Positions 1 through 8,335 of a DNA stretch of 64,000 bases are shown here, piece by piece. The DNA is taken from positions 147,510 to 211,509 of the forward strand of contig NZ_JAGTAS010000052.1 in assembly GCF_025685425.1 (NCBI RefSeq), given 5' to 3'. The notes under the pieces are model-generated. The model was not told the origin of the DNA, made no database searches, and saw only the letters and a program-made list of their open reading frames with translations. The stretch comes from Terriglobus albidus (GTDB lineage Bacteria; Acidobacteriota; Terriglobia; Terriglobales; Acidobacteriaceae). Within the stretch, counting starts at the first letter, position 1. The number at the start of each line of letters is the position of its first letter. A program made the position numbers and the translations under genes.

Positions 1-60
1 TCAAGATTTGAAGACACCCGGCCCCCGCGATCCACGTGTTTTTCAACAAGGAGATATGTC

Positions 61-1281
61 ATGTCGTCCCCGGTTTCCCGCCGCTCGTTCCTCTGTAGTA
101 TGGGTGCTGCCGCCGCCAGCATCCCGGTCCTCACCGAATCTCACTTTGCCTGGGCAGCACAACAGACTGGCGCAGCACCCGCAAAACAACCTTCACAGAT
201 GCAGATGATGAAGCAGATGATGGCCTCCATGCCGAAGGACGCCGTGCTCATCAATGCCAACGAAAATCCGCTCGGCCCCTGCGAGGCAGCCCGCACCGCC
301 ATCGCCGAAGTTGCCGCCAAAGGTGGACGCTACGACTTCCTGGAAATGTTTTCGCTCATGGAGGTCTTCGGCAAACAAAATGGTGTCGAGCCCGACTACG
401 TTGCCGTCTATGCCGGATCGAGCGAGCCACTCCACTACTCCGTCCTGAAGTACACCGGACCCGACAAGCCACTGGTCACGGCCAACCCAACCTATGAGGC
501 TGCGCAGCGCGCCGCTGCAATCGCCGGCGCCAAGACCATCACCAAAGAGCTCACCTCCACCTATTCTCATGACGTGAAGGCTCTAGCCGCCGCGGCGCCG
601 AACGCCGGCGTGATCTATCTGTGCAACCCCAACAACCCGACCGGCACCATCACGTCACGTGAAGACATCCTGTGGCTGCTGGACAACAAGCCGAAGGAGA
701 CCATGCTTCTGGTCGACGAGGCTTACATCCATCTCTCCGATGCGAAGAGCGTTGTTGATCAGGTCAACACGCGCAAGGACATCATCATCCTGCGCACCTT
801 CTCGAAGATCTATGGCATGGCGGGTATCCGCGCCGGGCTTGCCGTGGCGCATCCGGAGGTCCTCAAGAAGCTGACCGAGTGCGGCGAAAATGCCATGGCG
901 GTCACCTCTTCGATCGCGGCGCGCGTCTCCCTGGAAGACAAGGACCTGGTGCCCGCGCGCAAGAAGTACATTGGCGAGGCTCGCACCGAGACACTGAAGT
1001 TCCTGACCGACTGCGGATACAAGGTCATTCCGGGTTCGCAGTCCAACTGCTTCATGATCGATACCGGCCGTAACGGCCGTCAGGTGATGGCGGCGATGGC
1101 GCAGAAGAAGGTCATCATCGGCCGCACCTGGCCCATCTGGCCTAACGTCGTACGCATCTCCGTCGGCACCAAGGAGGATATGGCGAAGTTCCGTACGGCC
1201 TTCAAGGAAGTGATGGACACTCCGGTCAAAGCGGACCTCGAACAGATGGAACGTATCGCCGTTCCGGTGCACTTCTCCTGA
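61..1281 (+). CDS. Tat-exported PLP-dependent aminotransferase, histidinol-phosphate aminotransferase-like
   Basis: Fold-type I aminotransferase of 406 residues. The N terminus has a twin-arginine signal (SRRSFL, R7-R8) followed by an Ala-rich hydrophobic stretch, so export by Tat is likely. The enzyme body shows NANENPLGP near residue 65, NPNNPTGT, the cofactor-ring aspartate D219 in LLVDEAY, and the Schiff-base lysine K249 in FSKIYGMAG. This pattern matches the HisC branch, but an exported protein is unlikely to act in cytoplasmic histidine synthesis, so the substrate is unknown. AAGGAG at 48-53 supports the start. It is followed by a terminator and by a secreted dipeptidase, which suggests use of external amino acids or peptides (inference). 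Confidence 0.88.
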   Translation: MSSPVSRRSFLCSMGAAAASIPVLTESHFAWAAQQTGAAPAKQPSQMQMMKQMMASMPKDAVLINANENPLGPCEAARTAIAEVAAKGGRYDFLEMFSLMEVFGKQNGVEPDYVAVYAGSSEPLHYSVLKYTGPDKPLVTANPTYEAAQRAAAIAGAKTITKELTSTYSHDVKALAAAAPNAGVIYLCNPNNPTGTITSREDILWLLDNKPKETMLLVDEAYIHLSDAKSVVDQVNTRKDIIILRTFSKIYGMAGIRAGLAVAHPEVLKKLTECGENAMAVTSSIAARVSLEDKDLVPARKKYIGEARTETLKFLTDCGYKVIPGSQSNCFMIDTGRNGRQVMAAMAQKKVIIGRTWPIWPNVVRISVGTKEDMAKFRTAFKEVMDTPVKADLEQMERIAVPVHFS

Positions 1282-1301
1282 TCGCATCGAACCAGCCGCA
1301 C

Positions 1302-1335
1302 AACGGCTCCGGTCACACCGGAGCCGTTTATCTTT
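1302..1335 (+). terminator. Rho-independent terminator after the aminotransferase gene
   Basis: A 12 bp perfect stem, AACGGCTCCGGT at 1302-1313 and its complement at 1317-1328, with a 3-base loop is followed by TTATCTTTT. It begins 20 bases after the upstream stop. Confidence 0.85.
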
Positions 1336-1365
1336 TACTCATCCATCCCGCACAAGGAGTTTGTT

Positions 1366-2586
1366 TTGGTCTCTGCCCGTCGTATCGCCGCCGCTACCCT
1401 CTTGCTTCCCATGGCAGCCTTTGCTCAAAAGAAGGTGACCGATGCCGAGGTGAACAAGATCACCCGTGAAGCCATCCTGATCGACATGCATAACGACATC
1501 ACCTCCGAGACGGTGACGGGATACGATATCGCCACGCCCAACAAGAAAGGACAGACTGACCTTGCCCGCATGAAAGGCGTGCTGGGAGGCGAGTTCTTCG
1601 CCGTCTATGTGGGAGCGAATTATGTCGAAGGAAATCACTCGGCGAACCGGGCGCTACAGATGATCGATACGGTGCGCCACGATGTTGTTGAGGGCCATCC
1701 GAAAGACTTCCTTCTTGCGACCACTGCCGCCGACGTCTATGAGGCGAAGAAGCAGGGCAAGATTGCAGCCTTGATGGGTATCGAAGGCGGACACGCCATT
1801 GAGGATTCTCCTCGCCTGCTGCGCGATTTCTACACCCTGGGCGTCCGTTACATGACGCTGACGCACTTCAACACCAATAACTGGGCAGACTCGCAGGGCG
1901 ATATCGACAACCCAAAGGTGGAACACCATAACGGCCTCACGCCGCTGGGCAAAGAGATCGTCAAGGAGATGAACCGCCTGGGCATGATGGTCGATATCTC
2001 GCACACGGCAGACAAGACCTTCTGGGATGCCCTTGAAACCTCCACCGCGCCCATCATTGCATCGCACTCCGGCTGCCGCGCCGTCACCGGATACACCCGC
2101 AATATGACTGACGAGATGATTAAGGCGCTTGCAGCCAAAGGCGGCGTCGTCAATATCAACTTCGGTTGCGAGTTCCTTTCGCAAAGCTACTTTGAAGGCT
2201 CGCGGGAGTTGAATGCGAAGATCCGCCCGCAATATGAAGCAGCGCAGAAGATTAGCGATCCCAAGGAGCGTGAGGCCGCCGTGGATAAGATTCGCGAACA
2301 GTTCGCGGGAGCGCTTCCACCTGCAACCATTGACGATGTGGTCGCACATATCGATCACGTCCGCCAGGTTGCAGGCATCGACGCCATCGGCATTGGAACT
2401 GATTTCGACGGTGTGGCCTGTGTTCCCAAGGACCTTGATTCTTACGCGAAGTTCCCTAACCTGACGCGCAAGCTGCTGGAGAAGGGCTACACCGGGGAAG
2501 ACATCAAGAAGATCTATGGAGCCAACATGCTGCGCGTGATGAAGGCTGTGGAAGATCGTGCCAAGGCGATTCAGTCAGGAAAGTAA
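1366..2586 (+). CDS. Secreted membrane dipeptidase (peptidase family M19)
   Basis: Zinc dipeptidase of the renal dipeptidase family, 406 residues, hydrolysing dipeptides. Metal-binding and catalytic positions of the family are present: H42 and D44 (IDMHND), E140 (GIEGGHA), H213 (DISHT), H234 (ASHSG) and D346 (GTDFDG). Residues 1-20 form a Sec signal peptide ending in AFAQ, so it acts outside the cytoplasm. The start codon is TTG with AAGGAG 8-9 bases upstream. The gene is separated from the aminotransferase by a terminator, so it probably has its own promoter. Confidence 0.9.
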   Translation: MVSARRIAAATLLLPMAAFAQKKVTDAEVNKITREAILIDMHNDITSETVTGYDIATPNKKGQTDLARMKGVLGGEFFAVYVGANYVEGNHSANRALQMIDTVRHDVVEGHPKDFLLATTAADVYEAKKQGKIAALMGIEGGHAIEDSPRLLRDFYTLGVRYMTLTHFNTNNWADSQGDIDNPKVEHHNGLTPLGKEIVKEMNRLGMMVDISHTADKTFWDALETSTAPIIASHSGCRAVTGYTRNMTDEMIKALAAKGGVVNINFGCEFLSQSYFEGSRELNAKIRPQYEAAQKISDPKEREAAVDKIREQFAGALPPATIDDVVAHIDHVRQVAGIDAIGIGTDFDGVACVPKDLDSYAKFPNLTRKLLEKGYTGEDIKKIYGANMLRVMKAVEDRAKAIQSGK

Positions 2587-2631
2587 ACAATCAACTGACT
2601 TTGGAAGCAGTAGACACTCGTTGCCCCATTC

Positions 2632-2713
2632 TTCGCGGGTTTTATCGCGAAGGGTGGGGTCCCCGGCGAATTTGTTCGCTGGGGTTTAGCGTGGGGTATC
2701 GCGCTTTGCGCGA
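2632..2713. repeat. Cluster of three short hairpins, family C-like dispersed repeat
   Basis: Three consecutive small inverted repeats lie after the dipeptidase gene: TTCGCG...CGCGAA (2632-2651), CCCCGGCGAA-TTTG-TTCGCTGGGG (2661-2684, one mismatch) and TCGCGC-TTT-GCGCGA (2699-2713). The middle unit resembles the hairpin at 16151-16175. The rest of the 2587-2883 gap holds only the perfect hairpin at 2781 and no convincing gene. Confidence 0.6.
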
Positions 2714-2780
2714 CCGTATTTCTATAGCCCTAGCGTCGATTTGGCATCGATAGATAGAAGTGCTTTGGAAAATAAAGGCC

Positions 2781-2809
2781 GTGCCAATGTCCCCCAGGGA
2801 CATTGGCAC
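2781..2809. repeat. Perfect 13 bp hairpin
   Basis: GTGCCAATGTCCC at 2781-2793 pairs perfectly with 2797-2809 around a 3-base loop. No T-run follows directly on either strand, so it is not a textbook terminator. It lies between the ends of two converging genes and may act as a transcript end or mRNA stabiliser. Confidence 0.6.
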
Positions 2810-2883
2810 CCGATGCATGGGATCCAGAAATTATCGATGCGCCCTAACTACCGTGACTCCTTCGTTCTTGAGAAGTCATTCGC

Positions 2884-3570
2884 TTATCTCGCTTCTACTT
2901 CGGCGCTTTGTTCTGTGGCTGAAGTCTCGGAAGCTTCTTCGAGCTTTCCGCCTGCTCGTCCATAGTCCAGCAAGGACAAAGACAGAGTTCCCAGCCCGTA
3001 AGCACTGCTAATGGCAACGAGTCCCGTATCGTGCGCATGCAAAGCACTTTTCATCAGCTCCACAACACCGTAAGAGCATAGAAGCGCCGACAGCGCATAG
3101 GGATGTTTCAACACCGCTCCGAGGAACTTCGCGATGCCGAAACGCGATGCTGTGAGGCGCTGGCCAAATCGGCGCAGTTCATTCTGGAAACCCACAACGG
3201 CTGCGGCGGGAATGTAGCCAAGAGGCGTTCTCACCCGGTTCCAATCGATGTATCCCGCATGGAAACCACTTGCTGAAAGCAGCAGACTGCCCAGGATTAC
3301 TCCCGCGGCATTGAGCCTGGGTGCGGCGACAGGATAACGGGGTTTCTGCCGAAGCGCATAGTCTGACGCAATCCAAAGGAAGCCAACCGCCGTATCAAGG
3401 TTCGGGTGGAGACCCCGTCTCAAGAGGAGACCGGTATTCCCTGCCATCAAACTGATAGCGGTAACGGTGGGAGCGGCACTGATTAGGCGACTTCGAACAG
3501 CGGCAAACAGGCAGTGACCTCGATAAGGCGACTCATCCAATTGTAGGGGAGTGCAGAAATCGCTACGCAT
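2884..3570 (-). CDS. Hypothetical integral membrane protein
   Basis: Not recognised. The reading frame is open from 3648 (TTG) to 2884. I use the ATG at 3570 (about 228 residues), but no good ribosome-binding site is visible at either position and the true start may be further downstream. Several hydrophobic stretches alternate with Arg-rich loops, and the last 20 residues are acidic (Glu/Ser-rich). Hydrophobic segments lie near residues 30-45, 85-105, 150-170 and 180-200 of this version. The product looks like a small polytopic membrane protein. Codon use is less biased than in neighbouring genes. Confidence 0.45.
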   Translation of the reverse strand: MRSDFCTPLQLDESPYRGHCLFAAVRSRLISAAPTVTAISLMAGNTGLLLRRGLHPNLDTAVGFLWIASDYALRQKPRYPVAAPRLNAAGVILGSLLLSASGFHAGYIDWNRVRTPLGYIPAAAVVGFQNELRRFGQRLTASRFGIAKFLGAVLKHPYALSALLCSYGVVELMKSALHAHDTGLVAISSAYGLGTLSLSLLDYGRAGGKLEEASETSATEQSAEVEAR

Positions 3571-3725
3571 TGCAGTGCTTGACGCGTTTCGAGTTCGTAA
3601 CGGCCTCGTACAGCAAGCCTCCCTGAAATCTTTAACAACGCGTAACAAGACTTCAGGGTAAGTTAAGGCGGCGCAACGAAACTCAGTGTGCCGGTCAATC
3701 CCGAGCTCATCCTGGAGTCTTCGTC

Positions 3726-4736
3726 ATGCGCTTGTTCCCGCTAGCAGGAACCGTTCTTCTCTCTCTTGCCTCCGTCTCTCACGCGCAGGCCTATCACATC
3801 GCGGACCACTGGCAGGTTGGCGGTCAGGGTGGCTGGGACTATATGCTCAGCGATGACGCCGCGCATCGCCTCTACATCGCTCACAACGCGCGGGTTGAGG
3901 TCGTCGACACTGCCACAGGCAAGCTGATCGGCGCTATTACCGGTCTGAAGAGCACGCATGGCGTCGCGCTTAATCCTGATGGAAAGACGGGTTATATCAG
4001 TGACGGCGCGGGCAATGCCATCGTCGTCTTCGATCGCACATCGCTCGCGGTGAAAGCAACGGTTCCTGCCGGAACGAACCCCGACGGCATCGCCTATGAG
4101 CCGACTACGAAGACCGTGTGGGCCTTCAACGGACGCAGCAAGAATGTCTCCGTCCTGGACACGAGCAATAACACCATCGTCGCCACCATTGCCCTTCCCG
4201 GCAAGCCTGAGTTTCCGCAGGCGGATGGCCACGGCGCTGTCTTCGTCAACATTGAAGATGCAAATTCGATCGTGAAGCTCGACGCCCAAGGCAAGAAGAT
4301 TGTGGGCACATGGCCGCTGGCCGGCTGCGAGTCTCCTTCGGGCATGGCCATCGACAACGCCAAGCGTCGCCTGTTCTCAGTGTGTGACGGCAAGAAGATG
4401 GCTATCGTCGATTTCACCTCCGGCAAGCTGCTTGGCCTCGCATCGATCGGAGACTCGCCCGATGCAGCTGGTTTCGATGCCAAGACCGGCTTTGCCTTCT
4501 CTTCGAACGGCGAGGGTTCCCTGAGCGTTGTTGATACCAGCAAGGCGGGCTTCCCAACCATCCAGACGCTGCCCACGGCACGCGGCGCCAAAACCATGGC
4601 CTTCGACGCGGCCGCCGGGAAGATCTTCCTGGGCGCCGCCAAGTACGGCCCAGCACCAGCTCCGACGGCTGCCACACCTCGTCCTCGCCCAACGGTTCTT
4701 CCAGACAGCTTCGAAATCCTTGTCGTCAGCCGTTAG
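3726..4736 (+). CDS. Secreted YncE/YVTN-family beta-propeller protein
   Basis: 336 residues with a Sec signal peptide (residues 1-21, ending SHAQA). The mature part consists of repeated units of about 40-45 residues with the pattern of a hydrophobic strand, VVDT or VLDT, then a polar turn, typical of seven-bladed YVTN/NHL-type propellers (for example VEVVDTATGKLIG, VSVLDTSNNTIV, LSVVDTSKAG). No catalytic residues are evident; these proteins usually bind partners or surfaces. GGAG lies 11-12 bases before ATG. The TAG stop is the first codon of a family A repeat running in the opposite orientation. Confidence 0.82.
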   Translation: MRLFPLAGTVLLSLASVSHAQAYHIADHWQVGGQGGWDYMLSDDAAHRLYIAHNARVEVVDTATGKLIGAITGLKSTHGVALNPDGKTGYISDGAGNAIVVFDRTSLAVKATVPAGTNPDGIAYEPTTKTVWAFNGRSKNVSVLDTSNNTIVATIALPGKPEFPQADGHGAVFVNIEDANSIVKLDAQGKKIVGTWPLAGCESPSGMAIDNAKRRLFSVCDGKKMAIVDFTSGKLLGLASIGDSPDAAGFDAKTGFAFSSNGEGSLSVVDTSKAGFPTIQTLPTARGAKTMAFDAAAGKIFLGAAKYGPAPAPTAATPRPRPTVLPDSFEILVVSR

Positions 4737-4843
4737 AGCAATTTCCTGTGGGTGTGCTGTAGGATTCCGCCTCTATGGGGCGTTGTCCGCAATGAAAACG
4801 CCGCTGCACTCCTCTTCCGGGATACCCAGCAACAGGGACCCTC
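4734..4843 (-). repeat. Family A dispersed inverted-repeat element, copy A1
   Basis: Read on the minus strand this matches the family consensus: CTGTTGCTGGGTATCCCGG, then GGAGTGCAGCGGCG, the core GTTTTCATTGCGG, and the closing arm ending near the yncE-like stop. The terminal TAGAGCAATTTCCTGT starts at 4734 and its TAG is the stop of the upstream gene. The other terminus (around 4831-4843) is degraded. Confidence 0.85.
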
Positions 4844-4878
4844 CTCTGAGGGTCGTCGGTCGCCAAGAAATGTCATCC

Positions 4879-4919
4879 CATGAAAGGAGGCCTGCCGGGC
4901 GGGCCTCCTTTCATGTTTT
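4879..4919 (+). terminator. Rho-independent terminator downstream of the beta-propeller gene
   Basis: CATGAAAGGAGGCC (4879-4892) pairs over 14 bp with 4902-4915, followed by TTTTCC. It lies beyond repeat A1, so the element is transcribed as part of the 3' untranslated region. 4920-5042 holds nothing I can identify beyond the presumed rbfA promoter. Confidence 0.85.
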
Positions 4920-5042
4920 CCGGAAATCTTATGGCTTGGAGAACCTGCCTCAGTCCCGGCGGCCGTAGAGCCATCGCAGCCTCTTAATTACGTTAGGCGT
5001 CAAGCGCCGACTCTGGTATCCTCACTGGTTCCCCAAGATTTT

Positions 5043-5420
5043 ATGCCTGAGCAGCGAGCCAAAGCCCATCACCGCAACCGAGTCATCGGTACCCTTCGCG
5101 ACGAGATCGCCATCATGATTGAAGGCGAACTCTCCGACCCACGCATCGGTCTCTGTCACGTCACCGAGGTCGTTCTTGCCCCTGGCGGCAAGTCAGCCCG
5201 TGTCTTTGTCTCTGTCGAAGGGGACGAAGCCACCGAACTTTCCACCCGTGAAGGCCTGATGGCCGCACGGGCGTACATCCGTTCCGAGATACGGGAACGG
5301 ATGGGTGTACGACAGATTCCCGAGCTCACCTTCGTTATTGACCGCTCCGAAAAGCTCACCGCCCGGGTCGATGAGCTGCTCACGCGCACCAGGAAACGTG
5401 AGCGAAAGGCGGGTCAGTGA
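5043..5420 (+). CDS. rbfA: 30S ribosome-binding factor RbfA
   Basis: 125 residues, the usual size. RbfA assists late 30S maturation and 16S rRNA 5'-end processing. The sequence has the KH-like fold pattern: HRNRVIGTLRDEIA at the N terminus, DPRIGLCHVTEV, then RVFVSVEGDE, and IRERMGVRQIPELTFVIDRS near the C terminus. The last residues are Arg/Lys-rich. It overlaps nrnA by four bases (GTGA), so the two are translationally coupled. rbfA sits about 11 kb from infB and on the opposite strand, unlike the nusA-infB-rbfA order of many bacteria. Confidence 0.93.
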   Translation: MPEQRAKAHHRNRVIGTLRDEIAIMIEGELSDPRIGLCHVTEVVLAPGGKSARVFVSVEGDEATELSTREGLMAARAYIRSEIRERMGVRQIPELTFVIDRSEKLTARVDELLTRTRKRERKAGQ

Positions 5421-6391
5421 CCTATTTTGCCGCCACTTCAGAGCTGTTAAATCAAATCCGCAGCCGGCAGCATTTCCTCATTACCTCGCACGCACGCCCT
5501 GACGGTGACGCCATCGGTTCCCTGCTGGCCACAGCAATGCTGCTGGAGCAGCTCGGCAAAACCTGTGACATGGTGGTCGCGGATCCCGTGCCCGCGATCT
5601 ACCTGAATATGCCGCAGGTGGACCGCATCCGCGTCGCCACGTCCGTCGAAGGCCCCTACGATGCCGTCATTCTTCTTGAATGCGACTCGGTGGAGCGGTC
5701 GCGGGTTCGCGGCACCAATGGCACCTTTCTTATCAATATCGACCATCACTCCAGCGGACGGGAGTTTGCCGACTTCAACTGGATTGATCCGCAAGCATGT
5801 GCTGTGGCGGCAATGATCTATCACCTGGCGCTGGCGGCTGGAGCCACCATCACCCCCGAGATGGCGACCTGCCTGTATGCCGCCGTGCTTACCGATACCG
5901 GTTCATTTACCTTCGCGGGCACCAATGCGGACACCTTCGCTCTCGCCCGTGACCTGGTTCTCGCCGGGGCCAACGCAGCGTGGATTGCCCGTGAGGTCTA
6001 CTTCACCAATCCGGCGCCCAGGATCCGCATCCTTGGAGCCGCCCTTTCCAAGCTCAATATCCAGGACAAACTTGCCTGGGCGTGGATCACGCTGGAAGAC
6101 ATGCTGGAAAGCACAGCCCAGGAAGAGGATTGCGAGGGCGTCGTGAACTATCTCATCTCCATCGCCGGAATCGACTGCGCAGTTTTTCTGCGGGAGCTGC
6201 CTCGGACCACTGCTAACAGCGGTCCTCAGTTCCGGCTCAGCATCCGTAGTAAAGGGCGAGCCAATGTAGCCCGGGTGGCTGAGCACTTCGGCGGCGGCGG
6301 ACACTTGAACGCCAGCGGCTGCACGGTCGATGGCGACCTCGAAACCGTCATTGATCTGGTCGTCAAACGCCTCCAAGCCGAACTCTGTTAG
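5417..6391 (+). CDS. nrnA: DHH-family oligoribonuclease / pAp phosphatase NrnA
   Basis: 324-residue DHH/DHHA1 phosphoesterase. It degrades short RNA oligonucleotides and dephosphorylates 3'-phosphoadenosine 5'-phosphate in bacteria without Orn. The motifs are SHARPDGDAIGS (motif I), an aspartate in VILLECDSVER, the DHH triad in NIDHHSSG, TDTGSFTF, and the C-terminal substrate loop GGGGHLNASGCTV. The start is GTG at 5417, overlapping the rbfA stop. A GT39 gene follows 11 bases after the stop, probably in the same transcript. Confidence 0.92.
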   Translation: MTYFAATSELLNQIRSRQHFLITSHARPDGDAIGSLLATAMLLEQLGKTCDMVVADPVPAIYLNMPQVDRIRVATSVEGPYDAVILLECDSVERSRVRGTNGTFLINIDHHSSGREFADFNWIDPQACAVAAMIYHLALAAGATITPEMATCLYAAVLTDTGSFTFAGTNADTFALARDLVLAGANAAWIAREVYFTNPAPRIRILGAALSKLNIQDKLAWAWITLEDMLESTAQEEDCEGVVNYLISIAGIDCAVFLRELPRTTANSGPQFRLSIRSKGRANVARVAEHFGGGGHLNASGCTVDGDLETVIDLVVKRLQAELC

Positions 6392-6402
6392 CCTAGTTTT
6401 CA

Positions 6403-8301
6403 TTGCGCGACAAAGCTGAGATGACTCCGCCCAACGATGGCGTACGCCGGTGGCTTCACCGGCTGCGAACGGCTGAGGCTTTTTCTGCGACACAGGAGCT
6501 GGTTGTCCTTTTCCTGGTGACCTCCTGGCTGCTGGCCTTCGGCTTGATTCCGCTCCGCATTGGTCACCTGCATATCAGCCGAACCGAGCTGGGCCTGGTT
6601 GGCGCAGACGAGCCTCGTTACGCGCAGGTAGCCCGCGAGATGCTGGAGGTCCACTCAGCCGAGTGCCACGCCCTCCACACTACCGTCCGGCCCCGCAGCC
6701 TGGCCTGGAAAGATCTGACGGCCAGCTATCACTGTTTGACCGCAGGCGCAATTACTCCGATCCTCTATGGTGTTCCCTGGCTGGAAAAGCCGGCGCTCTA
6801 TTACTGGCGCGCCATGAGCTTCTTCAAGGAGTTCGGCATCTCCGACTGGTCGGCCCGTTTACCCTCTACAACAGCCACCTTCGCCCTTATCCTGCTGATC
6901 TACCTCCACATGCGCCGTTTTCGTCCGGGCGGGCACCTGGATGCAGCCCTGATCACGGCCTCGTGTATCGCGATGGTGGCTTTCTCCCGCGGCGCTTCCA
7001 CGGATATGCAGCTGGCCGCGCCGTTTTCCATCGGCATGCTCGGCTGGTACGCCTGGTATGAGACAGGCAAGAAGTTCTGGCTCTTCGATCTTTACTTCTT
7101 CGGCGGCGCGGCAACTCTGGCCAAGGGTCCGATAGCGCCCTTCATGATCATTTGCATCCTGCTGCTGTTTGCCGGTCTGCGGCGGGAATGGAATATCGTG
7201 CGCCGCACCATCTGGCTGCCGGGAGTGGCTCTCTACCTGGCGATGGTGCTGCCGTGGTTCATCGCCGTACAGCTCCGCAACCCGGATTTCTACCGGCTCT
7301 TCTTCCTGCAGCACAATCTTGAGCGCTTCGCTACCGATCGCTACCAGCACCACCAGCCGATCTACTACTACCTGGTCGTACTGATCCTGGGTCTGATGCC
7401 CTGGACGGTGATGAGCCTCCGGGCCATGGTGGACTCCATCCAGATCTCGGTTGCGGAGTGGAGGGTGCGCCATAATCGGGTTCGCTACGTAGGGAATACC
7501 CGCCCGGGTGATGCCTTCCCGGAGTTCCTGGTCATTTGGGCCATCTTTCCGGTGCTGTTCTTCACCTTCTCTGGTTCCAAACTCCCCGGGTACATTCTGC
7601 CGGCTATTGCACCGATCACCATTCTGACGGGCGACTACCTGTACCGCGTGCGGCAGTACAAGCTCAAGTGGTGGCTGCTCGGCGGCCACGCTGTCGTCGT
7701 CTCCACGATGACGTTTGTGCTTCTGCTCTGCCCGCAGTACATGATCTATGAGCGCTTTGTTCCGGCAGCCAAAACCATCTTCTGGGCGGCACTCTGGGCG
7801 GCTGTGACCGGGGCCGCCATTTACCTGACCGTCCGCCGATGGGGAACAAAATACCTGCGCGCCATCACTCTGGCGCCGGTCCTGGCACTGCTCTTCTTCC
7901 TGTTGAGGATGAACGGCTGGCTGCTGGACGCCAATTACTCCGCCCGCCCCCTGGCGGAGCGCATCGCCCAGGAAGCCCCGGATATCCCCACGTTGGCGAC
8001 CTATCACATCCGCCGTGACATGGACTACGGCCTGGCGTTCTACCGCAACCAGCCGCTCCGCCACTACTTCCACGAGGAAAGTGCGACGGAGAAGGTCAAT
8101 ATTATCGCCGAGATTCCCCAGGAACAGCACATCCTGGTCCTTCGGGAACGCGACATTCCCCAGCTTTCCACGATCCTTGCGGGACGCCTCTACACGCCGC
8201 TTTTCCTCTATGAGTGGCAGGGACTGGCGGTCTACCGCGTCTCTGCGGGAACCCAGACCGCAAACTTTTCGGAAAAACCTTCCGCACACAATCGGCGTTA
8301 A
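6403..8301 (+). CDS. GT39 (ArnT-like) glycosyltransferase, polytopic membrane protein
   Basis: 632 residues with about 12 membrane segments. The first periplasmic loop carries DEPRYAQVAREML, the acidic motif of the PMT/ArnT superfamily, which uses polyprenyl-phosphate sugars to glycosylate lipids or proteins at the periplasmic face. KPALYYW follows, also typical. The C-terminal 150 residues form a soluble domain. The start used is TTG at 6403; ATG at 6421 is an equally possible start. It is co-directional with nrnA and the GNAT gene, which suggests one operon. The acceptor is unknown. Confidence 0.85.
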   Translation: MRDKAEMTPPNDGVRRWLHRLRTAEAFSATQELVVLFLVTSWLLAFGLIPLRIGHLHISRTELGLVGADEPRYAQVAREMLEVHSAECHALHTTVRPRSLAWKDLTASYHCLTAGAITPILYGVPWLEKPALYYWRAMSFFKEFGISDWSARLPSTTATFALILLIYLHMRRFRPGGHLDAALITASCIAMVAFSRGASTDMQLAAPFSIGMLGWYAWYETGKKFWLFDLYFFGGAATLAKGPIAPFMIICILLLFAGLRREWNIVRRTIWLPGVALYLAMVLPWFIAVQLRNPDFYRLFFLQHNLERFATDRYQHHQPIYYYLVVLILGLMPWTVMSLRAMVDSIQISVAEWRVRHNRVRYVGNTRPGDAFPEFLVIWAIFPVLFFTFSGSKLPGYILPAIAPITILTGDYLYRVRQYKLKWWLLGGHAVVVSTMTFVLLLCPQYMIYERFVPAAKTIFWAALWAAVTGAAIYLTVRRWGTKYLRAITLAPVLALLFFLLRMNGWLLDANYSARPLAERIAQEAPDIPTLATYHIRRDMDYGLAFYRNQPLRHYFHEESATEKVNIIAEIPQEQHILVLRERDIPQLSTILAGRLYTPLFLYEWQGLAVYRVSAGTQTANFSEKPSAHNRR

Positions 8302-8335
8302 CTCCGCTAAGCTGCTGCAAGGCCCCAAACGACCT

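Noticed and set aside
8015..8335. Upstream extension of the GNAT reading frame
   Set aside because: It overlaps the 3' end of the GT39 gene; composition Arg/Ser-rich out-of-frame. The GTG at 8336 gives the expected protein start.
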